Shown here: piece after piece, positions 22,867 to 32,375 of the stretch
How the letters are laid out: the number at the start of each line of letters is the position of its first letter
How positions within the stretch are numbered: the first letter of the stretch is position 1
Origin: Lachnospiraceae bacterium
Lineage (GTDB): Bacteria; Bacillota; Clostridia; Lachnospirales; Lachnospiraceae
Length of the DNA stretch: 64,000 nt
Direction of reading: 5' to 3'
NCBI GenBank assembly: GCA_017394885.1
Contig: JAFPWO010000028.1
Coordinates: 1-64,000, forward strand
Translations under genes and position numbers: made by a program
Notes under the pieces: model-generated
Seen by the model: only the letters and a program-made list of their open reading frames with translations
The model's database searches: none
What the model was told of the DNA's origin: nothing

Positions 22867-24603
22867 TTACGGCCGGCCGGGCTGCCGGCCGCCGCCCTGT
22901 CCCTGCGGGCCGTTAAAACCGCCGCTTACGGCATCCCCGAAGGAGGAAGATACGGAATCGATGGTGATCTCCTCGCAGCTGTCCCCGCACCAGATCCGGT
23001 AGCTTTCGCCCTGCCTGATCTCCGGGCAGCTCAGCACGATCGCGGAAAAACTCGCAGGCACCTTCTGCTCCAGCAGGACCGTTTCATCTGAAGCGGAGAC
23101 CAGCTTCACTGTGGTCCCGGCCGGGACGCCTTCGCTCACAATATACAGGAGCGAACACTGGGAAGACCCTTCCGAAAAGCCTTCCGCCATGGAGTAATTC
23201 CCGGCTGCGATCACCGTCCCGCCGGTGATCTCGCAGACGCCGCCGCTTTCGCTTCCGTAATCCAGCGCGCAGTTATTGCCGTTGTTGACCAGGCTGACCA
23301 GAACAGTGCCGCCGTTGATATAGATGCTGCCGTTCGAGTCCAGCCCGTCGGCGTCGCTGCCGCTCTTATTGATGATGGTCACGCTCCCGCCGTTGATGGT
23401 AATGCCGCAGGACTGAGACGTCTCACTGCCGGCCGCGCCGCCCTCCGGCGGCGTCATATCGGTGCTGTCCTGGCTGTTCGCCGAGGCGGACGCATCGAAC
23501 GTGCCGGTGCCGCCCTGCCCGCCGGGCATCGAAAAAGAATCTCCGCCGCCCGCGGAAGCATTGAAGCCGTCATCGTAAGGATAGACTGCGACCTCGCCGT
23601 CATTGACGGTAATAGCCGGTGCCGCGAAGCCTTCGTAGCTTTGCAGTACGCTGATGCTGCCGCCGTCCACGGTGATCGAGGTATCGGACTTGATCCCGTG
23701 ATGCCCCTGGCCGATATCGGTGCGCAGTTCCAGCGTCCCGCCCGCGACCGTCACGGCCCCGTACGCTTTTATCGCCTCATCCTCGGCTTCCACGCTGAGA
23801 GAGCCGGATTCCATGTAGAAATAGCCGCTGCCCTCGGTGAGGGACCCGTCGTCTCCGGTCTTGCCCTGGATCAGGATGCCGTCGTCTTCGGCTTCGATCG
23901 TGATCTGCGCGGCCATGATGCGCAGGTTGTTATTGATATGCAGGCCGTCCTTCACGGCGTTTACCGTCAGCGTCCCGCCGGTGATGACAAGGTCGTCGTT
24001 GCAGTCGATGCCGTGGCGGTACTTTCCTTTCACCGTGAGAGAGCCGCTGCCGTTGATGGTCAGGTCGTCGTCGGCGCAGATCGCCGCACGGATCCCCTGC
24101 GTGATCATCTCTTCCGAATAGCTGCCGCCGTCCGTGAAGCTGTTTTCGCTTCCGCCCGCCAGTGTCAGAAACACTTTCTTGGCCTTCTCGATCCGCAGGC
24201 AGGGGCCGTCCTGGCAGTGGATATCCATGCCATCCAGTTTGATCCAGACCTTGGAGGAAGCGTAGGCGTCAACGATGATGCTGCCGTCGCTTAAGCTGCC
24301 GGAGAGGATAAAATGGCCGGCATTCGTGATGATGACGTCGCCGTCATAGGCATAGGCCCCGCCGCCGGAGACAGAGATGCTGTCCCCTTTCAGGGTGATC
24401 ACCGTGGCGTTGGGATCTTTCCAGTCTCCGTTCTGGTCATTGCCGGTAAAATGGTCCGTGGCCGTGTAGCCGGAGTCGGGATCGTCATCCGCGGCGATCA
24501 CTTTGATCCCCAGGGCCTCGCCGTTCATAAACAGCACGGTCACGAGCAGGGTGCAGAAGAGGACGGCAACGCATATAAAATCAATATGTTTGTGCGTTGA
24601 CAT
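22867..24603 (-). CDS. Secreted carbohydrate-binding protein, Cthe_2159 family
   Basis: 578 aa. An N-terminal membrane anchor/signal segment (residues 8-28) is followed by a parallel beta-helix-like chain of short Gly/Asp/Asn repeats (DDLTINGSGSLTVKGK, DDLVITGGTLTVNAVKDGLHINNN) typical of the Cthe_2159 carbohydrate-binding family. The C-terminus is Gly/Gln/Pro-rich. It is the last gene of an operon with a VTC-domain protein and a DUF4956 membrane protein, a trio I recall from other Firmicutes, often with CotH kinases. Its biological role is unproven. Confidence 0.8.
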   Translation of the reverse strand: MSTHKHIDFICVAVLFCTLLVTVLFMNGEALGIKVIAADDDPDSGYTATDHFTGNDQNGDWKDPNATVITLKGDSISVSGGGAYAYDGDVIITNAGHFILSGSLSDGSIIVDAYASSKVWIKLDGMDIHCQDGPCLRIEKAKKVFLTLAGGSENSFTDGGSYSEEMITQGIRAAICADDDLTINGSGSLTVKGKYRHGIDCNDDLVITGGTLTVNAVKDGLHINNNLRIMAAQITIEAEDDGILIQGKTGDDGSLTEGSGYFYMESGSLSVEAEDEAIKAYGAVTVAGGTLELRTDIGQGHHGIKSDTSITVDGGSISVLQSYEGFAAPAITVNDGEVAVYPYDDGFNASAGGGDSFSMPGGQGGTGTFDASASANSQDSTDMTPPEGGAAGSETSQSCGITINGGSVTIINKSGSDADGLDSNGSIYINGGTVLVSLVNNGNNCALDYGSESGGVCEITGGTVIAAGNYSMAEGFSEGSSQCSLLYIVSEGVPAGTTVKLVSASDETVLLEQKVPASFSAIVLSCPEIRQGESYRIWCGDSCEEITIDSVSSSFGDAVSGGFNGPQGQGGGRQPGRP

Positions 24604-24614
24604 GGATCCTCCCC

Positions 24615-25307
24615 TTATCCCATGTAATCTCCGTTGTAGCTGACCAGGACGGCGCTGTCCACGCCGGGCAGCTCGGCCAGCGTATTGATAAAGTCGGTAT
24701 TATCATCCTTCAGGCGGATCTCGAGGTTCAGCTCGATGCTGCCCTTCTGGGCGGTCTTGCTCTTCACGGTGCAGCGCCTAGTATACTGCTCCAGATACTG
24801 CAGCGCTTCCTTCTCGGTTTCCGAATTCCGGCAGCGAAGGACCACGATATAGGGATTCGCGGAATCCTTCCGGTTCACGAAGATCAGCAGGATCATGCCG
24901 ATGATCACGCTGCCGAATACGGCGAGCGGGAGCATCCCGGCAGCCAGCACAATGCCGGCGGCAATGGCCCAGAAGAGGAACGCGATATCGAGCGGCTCCT
25001 TGATGGCGGTCCGGAAGCGGACGATGGAGAGCGCGCCGACCATGCCGAGGGAGAGCACCACGTTGCTGGTCACGGCCAGGATCACGAGCGTCGTGATCAT
25101 GGTCAGGGCGATCAGCGTCACGCCGAAGCTGGAGGAGTACATCACCCCCGCGTAGGTTTTCTTATACACGAAGAAAATGAACAGGCCGACGCCGAAGGAA
25201 ATGGCCAGGGCCAGCAGCATATCCAGAAGGCTGACGGCGGTCACATTTTCCAGAAAGCTGGATTTGAAAATATCGCTGAAACTGATGGCGGAAGGAATAA
25301 ACTGCAT
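24615..25307 (-). CDS. DUF4956 integral membrane protein
   Basis: 230 aa. Four membrane segments in the first 145 residues with the conserved loop SLGMVGALSIVRFRTAIKEPLDIAFLFWAIAAG, then a soluble ferredoxin-like C-terminal domain (IVVLRCRN...). DUF4956 proteins are regularly encoded with VTC polyphosphate polymerases and may form the associated channel; that link is inference from neighbourhood. The start has CAGGAG upstream. Confidence 0.85.
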   Translation of the reverse strand: MQFIPSAISFSDIFKSSFLENVTAVSLLDMLLALAISFGVGLFIFFVYKKTYAGVMYSSSFGVTLIALTMITTLVILAVTSNVVLSLGMVGALSIVRFRTAIKEPLDIAFLFWAIAAGIVLAAGMLPLAVFGSVIIGMILLIFVNRKDSANPYIVVLRCRNSETEKEALQYLEQYTRRCTVKSKTAQKGSIELNLEIRLKDDNTDFINTLAELPGVDSAVLVSYNGDYMG

Positions 25308-25361
25308 GATGATACTCCTGTTATTTTATCTATTTCTGAAAGGCCGGATCATTCGTGATCC

Positions 25362-26042
25362 TCAGCCGTAAATGCGGCACTGCGCGTATTTGGAGAAGGA
25401 GGTCACCCGCCTTCCCGGGACGCGGACGCAGTCCTTAATGATGTCCGGCAGGTACTCGTCCCACTTGACTTCCAGCAGGATCGGCGCATCCCCGGCGGGG
25501 ATCGTTGGGCAGTCCGGATTCAGGAAATCCGTACAGGAGAGCCCGGTCCGGATATTGTAGTCGAAGGTGACGCGCACGTTCCCCGGGCGGTAGATAAACG
25601 GCTCGCGGGTATAGTCCACGATCACCTTCGGCGCAAGTCCCTGATACCGCATCTTACAGTACAGCTCCTGCAGCAGGGGCCGTCCGGCCGCATCCCGCAT
25701 CCATTCGATATCGCCGTCTGCAATGGCCTGCGCTTCGGCAGCGGAAAGCGGCGCGTCAAACTTGCTGCCCAGGCCGTTCCGCTTGCATTTCTTCTCCAGC
25801 CGGATGAAAGAGATGTCGCCGTTGTAATAGCGGATGCGGAATTTCTCCCGCATGTTCACGCCGTCCAGCTTTTCACGCAGGGCCTTGTCCTTCGGATTGT
25901 CGAAATAGAGGCTTCTGATCTCGTATTTTCCATCTGTGGCATGGGGGTCCGGCTCTGTGACAGCCTGCAGGCGCCGGCGGATCGTGATCACGTCGGACCA
26001 GTTCAGTTCGTGCTTCCATTCATGCCGGTAGAGACTGGCCAT
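25362..26042 (-). CDS. VTC-domain (polyphosphate polymerase-like) protein
   Basis: 226 aa. The triphosphate-tunnel residues are visible: RHEWKHEL, REKFRIRYYNG, RLEKKCK, VIVDYTREPF, LLEVKWDEYLP and SFSKYAQCR. Eukaryotic VTC4 makes polyphosphate from ATP; bacterial homologues are little studied. It is first in the operon with DUF4956 and Cthe_2159 proteins, suggesting a membrane-coupled synthesis or transfer reaction. The start ATG 26042 is chosen for spacing from AAGGA; ATG 26048 is possible. Confidence 0.8.
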   Translation of the reverse strand: MASLYRHEWKHELNWSDVITIRRRLQAVTEPDPHATDGKYEIRSLYFDNPKDKALREKLDGVNMREKFRIRYYNGDISFIRLEKKCKRNGLGSKFDAPLSAAEAQAIADGDIEWMRDAAGRPLLQELYCKMRYQGLAPKVIVDYTREPFIYRPGNVRVTFDYNIRTGLSCTDFLNPDCPTIPAGDAPILLEVKWDEYLPDIIKDCVRVPGRRVTSFSKYAQCRIYG

Positions 26043-26069
26043 GGACATCACATCCTTCCGTTTCTTTTC

Positions 26070-27275
26070 TTATTCCGCGCGGGCGATGTTCACGATCACC
26101 TCGACCATTTTTTCCATGGCGTCGGCCGATACGAATTCGTGGATCCCGTGATAGTTTTCCCCGCCGGTGGAAAGATTCGGGCAGGGCAGGCCTTCGTAGG
26201 AGAGCCTGGCGCCGTCCGTGCCGCCGCGGATGGGGACGGTGACCGGCTCCACGCCGGCATCCCGCATGGCCTTTTCCGCCCGCCGGATCACGTGCATGAC
26301 CGGCAGGATCTTTTCCTTCATGTTAAAGTAGCTGTCCTTCATCTCCAGCACGAAGCTGCCCTCGCCGTACTTCTCGTTGAGATAAGCGACCGTGCGGGTG
26401 AGGAAAGCTTTCCGGGCCTCGAACTTTTCGAGGTCATGATCCCGGATGATCATGTGGAGCGTGACTTCGGTCTCATTCCCCCCGATCTCGCCCACGTGAT
26501 AGAAGCCTTCGTAGCCTTCGGTGTGGGCCGGCGTTTCCGCAGGCGGCAGGAGGGAAATGAATTCGGCCGCCAGCAGGACGGCATTCTTCATCTTATTTTT
26601 GGCGGAGCCGGGATGGATGTTCACCCCGTTCACGGTCAGCTTCGCGCCGGCCGCGTTGAAGTTTTCGTATTCGATCTCGCCGAGTGCGCCGCCGTCCACG
26701 GTATAGGCAAACTCGCAGCCGAACTTTTCCACGTCGAAAAAGTCCGCGCCGCGGCCGATCTCCTCATCCGGGGTAAAGCCGACGGCGATCCGTCCGTGCC
26801 GGATCTCCGGGTGGCGGACCAGATATTCCATGGCGGAGACGATCTCCGAAACGCCGGCCTTATCGTCCGCGCCGAGCAGCGTGGTCCCGTCCGTTACGAT
26901 CAGGTTCTGGCCCTTGTAGTTTTCCAGGAAGGGGAAGTTCTTTACGGTAATGGAAGCCTTTTCGTTCAGCCGGATATCGCCGCCCTCATAAAAGAGCCAG
27001 CGGGGCCGGATATCGCTGCCGGAAACAGCCGGCGAGGTATCCATATGCGCGATAAAACCGATGGGCGGCGCCGCCGCGCCGGGCGTGGCGGGCAGGAAGG
27101 CATAGACGTAGCCCTTCTCATCCATGTGGGCGTCTTCCAGCCCGAGATCGGCCAGCTCCTTCGCCAGATACGCGCCGAGCTCTTTCTGGGCGGGCGTGGA
27201 AGGCACAGACGAAGAGTATTCATCGGAATTCGTGGGGAAAGATACATATTTCAGAAAACGGTCGACTACGTTCAT
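26070..27275 (-). CDS. pepT: Peptidase T (tripeptide aminopeptidase)
   Basis: 401 aa, M20 family. Zinc ligands and catalytic residues lie in HMDTSP, LGADDKAG, TPDEEIGRGADFFD, YTVDGG and HGIHEF. It removes N-terminal residues from tripeptides in the cytoplasm. The start at 27275 has AGGAGG upstream. It is downstream of the MGMT-like gene on the same strand with a 75-base gap. Confidence 0.95.
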   Translation of the reverse strand: MNVVDRFLKYVSFPTNSDEYSSSVPSTPAQKELGAYLAKELADLGLEDAHMDEKGYVYAFLPATPGAAAPPIGFIAHMDTSPAVSGSDIRPRWLFYEGGDIRLNEKASITVKNFPFLENYKGQNLIVTDGTTLLGADDKAGVSEIVSAMEYLVRHPEIRHGRIAVGFTPDEEIGRGADFFDVEKFGCEFAYTVDGGALGEIEYENFNAAGAKLTVNGVNIHPGSAKNKMKNAVLLAAEFISLLPPAETPAHTEGYEGFYHVGEIGGNETEVTLHMIIRDHDLEKFEARKAFLTRTVAYLNEKYGEGSFVLEMKDSYFNMKEKILPVMHVIRRAEKAMRDAGVEPVTVPIRGGTDGARLSYEGLPCPNLSTGGENYHGIHEFVSADAMEKMVEVIVNIARAE

Positions 27276-27350
27276 AAAAGCCTCCTGACGGTTTAAAAAT
27301 CTGACTTGATTATAAGCGTGAAAGAAAGAGAAAGCAAGGGCGCACGCGGT

Positions 27351-27701
27351 TTATTCATCCCAGGGGAGCGGCTCTTTTCCCGCGGCGAGGCTCCCCTGCG
27401 GATCCCACTGGAAGCGGGCCAGGTCCACACGGAAATTGACGACCTCCACGCCGTCCTCCCGCAGGCGGTCGCGCTGGACGTACAGCCCGCCGAAGGCAAA
27501 GGCCCCGGAAAGAAAGCCCTGCCCGTTCACGACACGGAAGCAGGGCACATGCTCCGGATCCGGATTGACATGCAGGGCATTTCCGACCGCCCGCGCGGCG
27601 CGGGGATTTCCCGCATACGCGGCGACCTGCCCGTAGGTGGCGACCCGGCCGGGCGGGATCTGTTTTACGACCTCATAGACACGCTGTGAAAAAGAAGACA
27701 C
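27351..27701 (-). CDS. MGMT-family (alkyltransferase-like) protein with PCFR active-site variant
   Basis: 116 aa, only the C-terminal alkyltransferase fold. The helix-turn-helix and arginine-finger region (VATYGQVAAYAGNPRAARAVGNAL) is intact. The usual active site PCHR reads PCFR: the acceptor Cys is kept but the His that activates it is Phe. It may therefore be an ATL-type damage sensor or a weak transferase. The start is GTG 27701 with GGAGGA upstream, 27 bases after the lipoprotein gene. Confidence 0.8.
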   Translation of the reverse strand: MSSFSQRVYEVVKQIPPGRVATYGQVAAYAGNPRAARAVGNALHVNPDPEHVPCFRVVNGQGFLSGAFAFGGLYVQRDRLREDGVEVVNFRVDLARFQWDPQGSLAAGKEPLPWDE

Positions 27702-27728
27702 GGGATTCCTCCGTTCCGGGCAGCCGGT

Positions 27729-29696
27729 TCAGTCCTCCGGGCTCCCTTCCTCAAGGGAAAAGGCGGAAAGGTTCGGCTTGATCTGGGCCGCATACAGCTC
27801 TTCCTGCGTTTCGTACCCGGTATAGTAGACTCGGGAGCGGGAGAAGGTATGGGACGGTACGTCGTAGCGGCTCAGGTCCGCGGTGATGCTGCCGTCCGGC
27901 TCCAGAAGGATATTTTTAAAGCGGACGTAATAGAAGAATTCAAAATCTTCGCCGGTCCCGGCGTCCTTCGCCGTGATCCGGAAGATCAGAACCAGATAGA
28001 CGTTGTCGCTCACGGCGGAAACGCTCTCGCGGCTGAGCAGATAATAGCCGGCATACGCCAGGCCTTGATAGCTTTCGGGCCGGCTCCAGCGGGTCGAGAC
28101 CGTATTTTCAAACACGGCGGACGCCTGCGTGATCATCCCGGCCAGTTCATTCTCCGGGACGTCCTCCAGGGAAGTGAGATAGGAACTGAGGCCTTCCACC
28201 GTGAAGCTTTTTTCGGTCTCGGTCAGCAGGACGCCGTAATGGCGCAGGCAGTAGTCGCGCACTTCGTACCAGTTGACGTCCGCATGAAGGGTGACGGTAT
28301 CTCCCAGGGACAGGTTTTCGGACTTGTCAAAGCGGAAGCGGAGCACCTTCATTACGTCCGGAACGCTCTTCCCGCTCATGACTTCGGCTTCGGCTTCGCC
28401 CAGCCCGGAGATGCCGAAGAAGCGGACGGTCACGTAGTCGAAGGGATCAAGCTGCACGGGCTCATCCAGCCCGGCCACCGTGTAGGCGTGGGCGGTTTCC
28501 GTGAGCACGATCCCGTAGGCCGTCATGCAGTAAGCCGAAACGTCGTCCGTGCCGCGGCGGGAGACGGTCAGGGTCGTGACATCGCCGTTGGAAAGATCCT
28601 CGCTTTTGTCCAGAGAAAAGGTCAGATCGCGCAGGATGGCCTGCGCGTCCTCCGGCGCCGCCGTGTCGATCGCCGTAGCCGCGGAGGCCACGCCGGAAAC
28701 GCCGCTGAAGCGAAGGGAAATATAGTCAAAAGGATCAAACGGCTGCGCTTCGGGCAGGCCCTCGACCGTATAGGTCTTTTCGAAGCCGGTCAGGACCACA
28801 CCGTAATAATTCAGGATGTTTTCGGCGGCCTGCTCATTCCACCAGGAAGGCTTCACGCGCAGGGTAACGGTATCGCCGTTCTGCAGGCCGCTGCTTTTAT
28901 CGAGCTGGAATTCGAGCTCATACATGACGTTCTTCCGATAGTCGGCGGTATAATCTGCCGTGCCGGTCCCGGAATAGCCGTCGAAGCTGACAGTGATATA
29001 GTTGAAGGGATCCACAAGTTCTGGCTCCGTCAGCCCGCTGACCGTGCGAGAATAGCTCATCTCCGTGAGGCGGTAGCCGAGTTCTCCCAGATATTCGCTA
29101 AGATCCAGCCCATCCGGGATCGAGAGGGTCACCGTCACGGTATCTCCGTTGGAGAGGTGATCCTTCGGTTCCACGGAGCAGGAGAGTGCGGAGAACTGGC
29201 TGTCGCGGATCCGTACGGCGGCCCGGCCGATCGTGCTGTAGCCGGCCAGGGTAAGATCGGCCACAGAGTCGGGCTGCAGCGCGCGTACGGCCTTAAAAGC
29301 ATTTGACGGGAGCGTAACGCTGCGCGGCGCCGGATCGAGCTTCACATTATAAGCCTTTAAAAAATCGTCGGGCAGCTCGAAGCGGCAGGTCAGCGCACTG
29401 CCGTTTTTCAGATGATCGGCGGCGGACCAGGCCGGAACGAGGCCAGCGCGGACTTCCTCGGTGATCTGCCGCAGCTTTTCATCGTAGTTGCTGCTGCTTT
29501 CCCGGTAGCCGGCGGCTTTGGCAATGTCCGCGCAGAGGGCGGTGAAATTGAAACGATCGGTTAATTTCCCATAGCCGTCGTAGCCCTCAAGCTGGTAATC
29601 CGCATAGTCGGCCAGCTTCAGGGTTTTGGTACAGCCGCTTAAAAACAGAAGGCAGAGTGCGGTCAGTATAATCGGATATAGAATTTTCCTTTTCAT
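27729..29696 (-). CDS. Large repeat-containing lipoprotein of unknown function
   Basis: 655 aa. A signal peptide with lipobox LSGC (Cys 22) is followed by about five repeats of roughly 90 residues. Each has a pattern like DPFDYI-x3-F-x-G-x-SG, then LxFxxDKSxxLSNGDxVTL, then YGVxLTETxxxYTVxGL. A distinct C-terminal domain (about 520-655) closes the protein. The repeats look like small beta-sandwich domains. I do not recognise the family. It is probably surface-anchored. Confidence 0.75.
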   Translation of the reverse strand: MKRKILYPIILTALCLLFLSGCTKTLKLADYADYQLEGYDGYGKLTDRFNFTALCADIAKAAGYRESSSNYDEKLRQITEEVRAGLVPAWSAADHLKNGSALTCRFELPDDFLKAYNVKLDPAPRSVTLPSNAFKAVRALQPDSVADLTLAGYSTIGRAAVRIRDSQFSALSCSVEPKDHLSNGDTVTVTLSIPDGLDLSEYLGELGYRLTEMSYSRTVSGLTEPELVDPFNYITVSFDGYSGTGTADYTADYRKNVMYELEFQLDKSSGLQNGDTVTLRVKPSWWNEQAAENILNYYGVVLTGFEKTYTVEGLPEAQPFDPFDYISLRFSGVSGVASAATAIDTAAPEDAQAILRDLTFSLDKSEDLSNGDVTTLTVSRRGTDDVSAYCMTAYGIVLTETAHAYTVAGLDEPVQLDPFDYVTVRFFGISGLGEAEAEVMSGKSVPDVMKVLRFRFDKSENLSLGDTVTLHADVNWYEVRDYCLRHYGVLLTETEKSFTVEGLSSYLTSLEDVPENELAGMITQASAVFENTVSTRWSRPESYQGLAYAGYYLLSRESVSAVSDNVYLVLIFRITAKDAGTGEDFEFFYYVRFKNILLEPDGSITADLSRYDVPSHTFSRSRVYYTGYETQEELYAAQIKPNLSAFSLEEGSPED

Positions 29697-29735
29697 AACA
29701 GACCTCCGCTGTGGGTGTTTTGTACAGGCAGTGTA

Positions 29736-30473
29736 TCACTTTGCGGCGCTGCCTGCAAGGAGGCGGGTTTCCCCCTCCCCGCAGAGAGGGCGCATCACGC
29801 CGTCCTGTATCGTCCAGGAAAGCCCGAACACGCGAGTCTCCCGCGGGGTGACCAGGATATAGCTGCCGTCCACCAGGACATAAAAGCACTGCCCCATACT
29901 GTCCGGATACGCGATCTCTTCGAAAATGCGCAGTCCGTCCAGGACGAAGTCTTTTACTTCCTGATAGTGCGGCAGGATCTGCACCGGAGTCAGGCCGAGC
30001 CCCGGGAAGAAACGCTTGTATTCCGGGTCCAGGGCTTCGCCGTCCAGTTCCGGCTGGGAGTAGACGGTGTCCGCACAGTTCATGCTGCCGGCGCTGGAGC
30101 CGATGACGATGCCGTCAAAATCTCGCAGTAGCTCGCGCAGGCGGATCTCCTCCATAAAGCGGTGCTGCGTGGGCACGTGGCCGCCGGAGAGGATCACCAG
30201 CCCGGCTTCCCGGATCAGCTCCGGGGCTTCCTTCGCGGTGCGCGCGTCCAGGACCGCATAGTCTGTAAAGGCAAAGCCTTCGGTCTCAAAACAGCCCCTG
30301 GTGGAATAGGCGTAGGCGTCGGTAAGCTCGTATTCCTGCGGATCGGAGCAGACGAAAACGCCGCGTACCGGCTTTGTCAGGGCTTTTTTCAGCTCTTCGA
30401 TAAAATGATTGGCCGGGTCCAGCCGGTTTTCCTCCCGGATACAGTAGCTGCTGCATAAAAAAACAGTTTTCAT
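29736..30473 (-). CDS. Peptidase E-like (S51) / class I glutamine-amidotransferase-like protein
   Basis: 245 aa. The nucleophile elbow VIGSSAGSMN (Ser at about 124) matches the S51 dipeptidase family and GLGLTPVQILPHY follows with the conserved His. Family members cleave Asp-X dipeptides (PepE) or degrade cyanophycin; the precise substrate is not clear. The start at 30473 has GGGAGAT upstream. A small hairpin at 30493-30513 separates it from the transporter gene. Confidence 0.75.
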   Translation of the reverse strand: MKTVFLCSSYCIREENRLDPANHFIEELKKALTKPVRGVFVCSDPQEYELTDAYAYSTRGCFETEGFAFTDYAVLDARTAKEAPELIREAGLVILSGGHVPTQHRFMEEIRLRELLRDFDGIVIGSSAGSMNCADTVYSQPELDGEALDPEYKRFFPGLGLTPVQILPHYQEVKDFVLDGLRIFEEIAYPDSMGQCFYVLVDGSYILVTPRETRVFGLSWTIQDGVMRPLCGEGETRLLAGSAAK

Positions 30474-30525
30474 AATAATCTCCCGAAATCAAAGGGACTC
30501 AGGGAAAGTCCCTGCCGGCTCCCTG

Positions 30526-32151
30526 TTATTTGCGGCTTAACGCCTGGGCGATATTCATCGCCTGGTCGCCGCAGCGCTCCAGGTCGGTGCACATGTCGGC
30601 GAAGATGACGCCGGCCAGCGGGTCGCAGGTCGAGACCATCAGCCGGTCGATATGGCTCTGGATGAAATCTTCCTGCATGGTATCGATCCGCTCTTCCTGT
30701 TCCTCAGCCCGGGGCAGGAGCGTAAAATCTTCTTCTTCGTAGATCTTCATGCAAAGATCCAGGTTTTCCATCACGGCGTCCGCCAGGGTGCGGATCTCCT
30801 CCGAGCCGGCCGGGGAGAAGCTGACGCCGGCCTCCTTCATGCGGTTCGCGAATTCCGCGATGTTTTCTGCCTGGTCGCCGATCCGTTCATAGTTGGAGAT
30901 GACCAGCAGCATCTTGGAGAGGAGGAAGATATCCCGGTCGGACAGCTGCAGGGAGCGCAGCGCGACCAGCTTGTCTTCGATCGCGTCGCAGAGATAATCG
31001 ATCGTGCTTTCCGTCTCCTCGATCGCGGCAAAATCAGACGGGCTGCGGCTGCTGAAAAAGTAGCGGATCGCCGCGTCCAGATTGTCCCGGGCGATCTTCC
31101 CCATGCGGTTGACCTCGTGCCTGGCCTGGGCCATCGCGACGGAGGGAATACTCTTTTCCGTGTTCAGCAGATAGACCAGCCGCCGCTCCTCCTGGCTCTT
31201 TTGTTCCGAGGGCAGGAGCGGGATGGTGCGGCGGGCGAGTACCACGAATTTTTCGGAGAAGGGCAGCAGCATCAGGACGGAGAAGATCGCGAAAAGCGTA
31301 TGGGTATTCGCGACCTGGCGGGCGATATCCCCGGGGGAGAAGGACTGGATCGCGCGCAGCACGCCCGGGATCAGCAGGACGATCGTTAACAGCATGGCGG
31401 CGCGGACCAGGTTGAAATACAGATTCAGCAGGGCGGTGCGCTTGCCGTTGCGGCCCGTGGTGAGCGAAGCCAGAAGGTTCGGGGTGACCGAGCCGAGCGC
31501 GGCGCCGATGATCAGAAACACGCAGGTGCGGTAATCCAGCAGGCCTTCCACAGCGAACGCCTGGAAAATGATGATGGAGGAGGAAGAGCTCTGCAGCAGC
31601 GCGGTAAAGAGAATGCCGAAAAGGAAGGCGGGGACGGGGTGGGAGAGGGCTGAGAGCGCGCGGACGAAGGGTTCGCTTTGGGACAGCCCGGAAAGGGAAC
31701 TCTTCAGGATCCCGACGCCCACGAAGAGCATGCCGAAGCCCAGCAGGATGCTGCCAATGTGCCGCACCAGCGACTTTTTTGCGAAGAGGGCCAGCAGGCA
31801 GCCCACGAAAAGAATGAACGGGGCGATCGCGGTCAGATCGAACGCGGTCAGCTGCGCCGTGACCGTGGTACCGATATTGGCGCCCATGATCACGCCAACC
31901 GCCTGTGAGAGCGTCATGATCGCAGAATCGACGAAGCCGATGACCATCATATCCGTGGCGGAGGAGCTCTGGATCAGCATGGTGACCAGGATCCCGATGC
32001 CGACGGAGGTGATCTTGCTGCCGGTTACTTTTTCGAGGATCCCGCGCAGCCGGTGGCCGGCGGCGTTCTTCAGGCCGCCGGACATAACGGTCATCCCGTA
32101 CAGGAAAAGTCCGATTCCTCCGGTAAAGGAGAGAAGATTGACAAGATTCAT
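30526..32151 (-). CDS. Na/Pi cotransporter family protein with PhoU-like C-terminus
   Basis: 541 aa. The two inverted QSSS motifs of the family are present (QSSSATDMMVIGF and QSSSSSIIIFQAF) among about nine membrane segments; residues 340-541 form PhoU-like helical bundles. It imports phosphate with sodium, and the PhoU part may regulate it. The start ATG 32151 has GGGGAGG upstream; the longer frame to 32229 would contain the predicted promoter. Confidence 0.9.
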   Translation of the reverse strand: MNLVNLLSFTGGIGLFLYGMTVMSGGLKNAAGHRLRGILEKVTGSKITSVGIGILVTMLIQSSSATDMMVIGFVDSAIMTLSQAVGVIMGANIGTTVTAQLTAFDLTAIAPFILFVGCLLALFAKKSLVRHIGSILLGFGMLFVGVGILKSSLSGLSQSEPFVRALSALSHPVPAFLFGILFTALLQSSSSSIIIFQAFAVEGLLDYRTCVFLIIGAALGSVTPNLLASLTTGRNGKRTALLNLYFNLVRAAMLLTIVLLIPGVLRAIQSFSPGDIARQVANTHTLFAIFSVLMLLPFSEKFVVLARRTIPLLPSEQKSQEERRLVYLLNTEKSIPSVAMAQARHEVNRMGKIARDNLDAAIRYFFSSRSPSDFAAIEETESTIDYLCDAIEDKLVALRSLQLSDRDIFLLSKMLLVISNYERIGDQAENIAEFANRMKEAGVSFSPAGSEEIRTLADAVMENLDLCMKIYEEEDFTLLPRAEEQEERIDTMQEDFIQSHIDRLMVSTCDPLAGVIFADMCTDLERCGDQAMNIAQALSRK

Positions 32152-32200
32152 AATGCCTCCCCTGGTGCAGCGGGCCGTGATACGGCGCCGTGTCGGCTCT

Positions 32201-32229
32201 ATTGTAGTCTTCGGAGGGCCAAAAAGCAA
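32201..32229 (-). promoter_or_regulatory. Predicted promoter of the Na/Pi cotransporter gene
   Basis: Minus strand: TTGCTT (32229-32224), 17-base spacer, TACAAT (32206-32201). Confidence 0.55.
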
Positions 32230-32277
32230 GGATAATCCGACCGGGGGGCCGCGCCGGCAAGAAAATGCCGCGATGAC

Positions 32278-32306
32278 TTGCCATCCCGGGAAAATCCCAT
32301 TACAAT
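32278..32306 (+). promoter_or_regulatory. Predicted promoter of the spermidine-synthase-like gene
   Basis: TTGCCA (32278-32283), 17-base spacer, TACAAT (32301-32306). It is back-to-back with the Na/Pi promoter. Confidence 0.55.
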
Positions 32307-32375
32307 AACAGACGGATCCGCGGCGGCGACGCCCCGCATCGCCATACCCTGCCGCGCGGTCATAAAAGGAGTACT

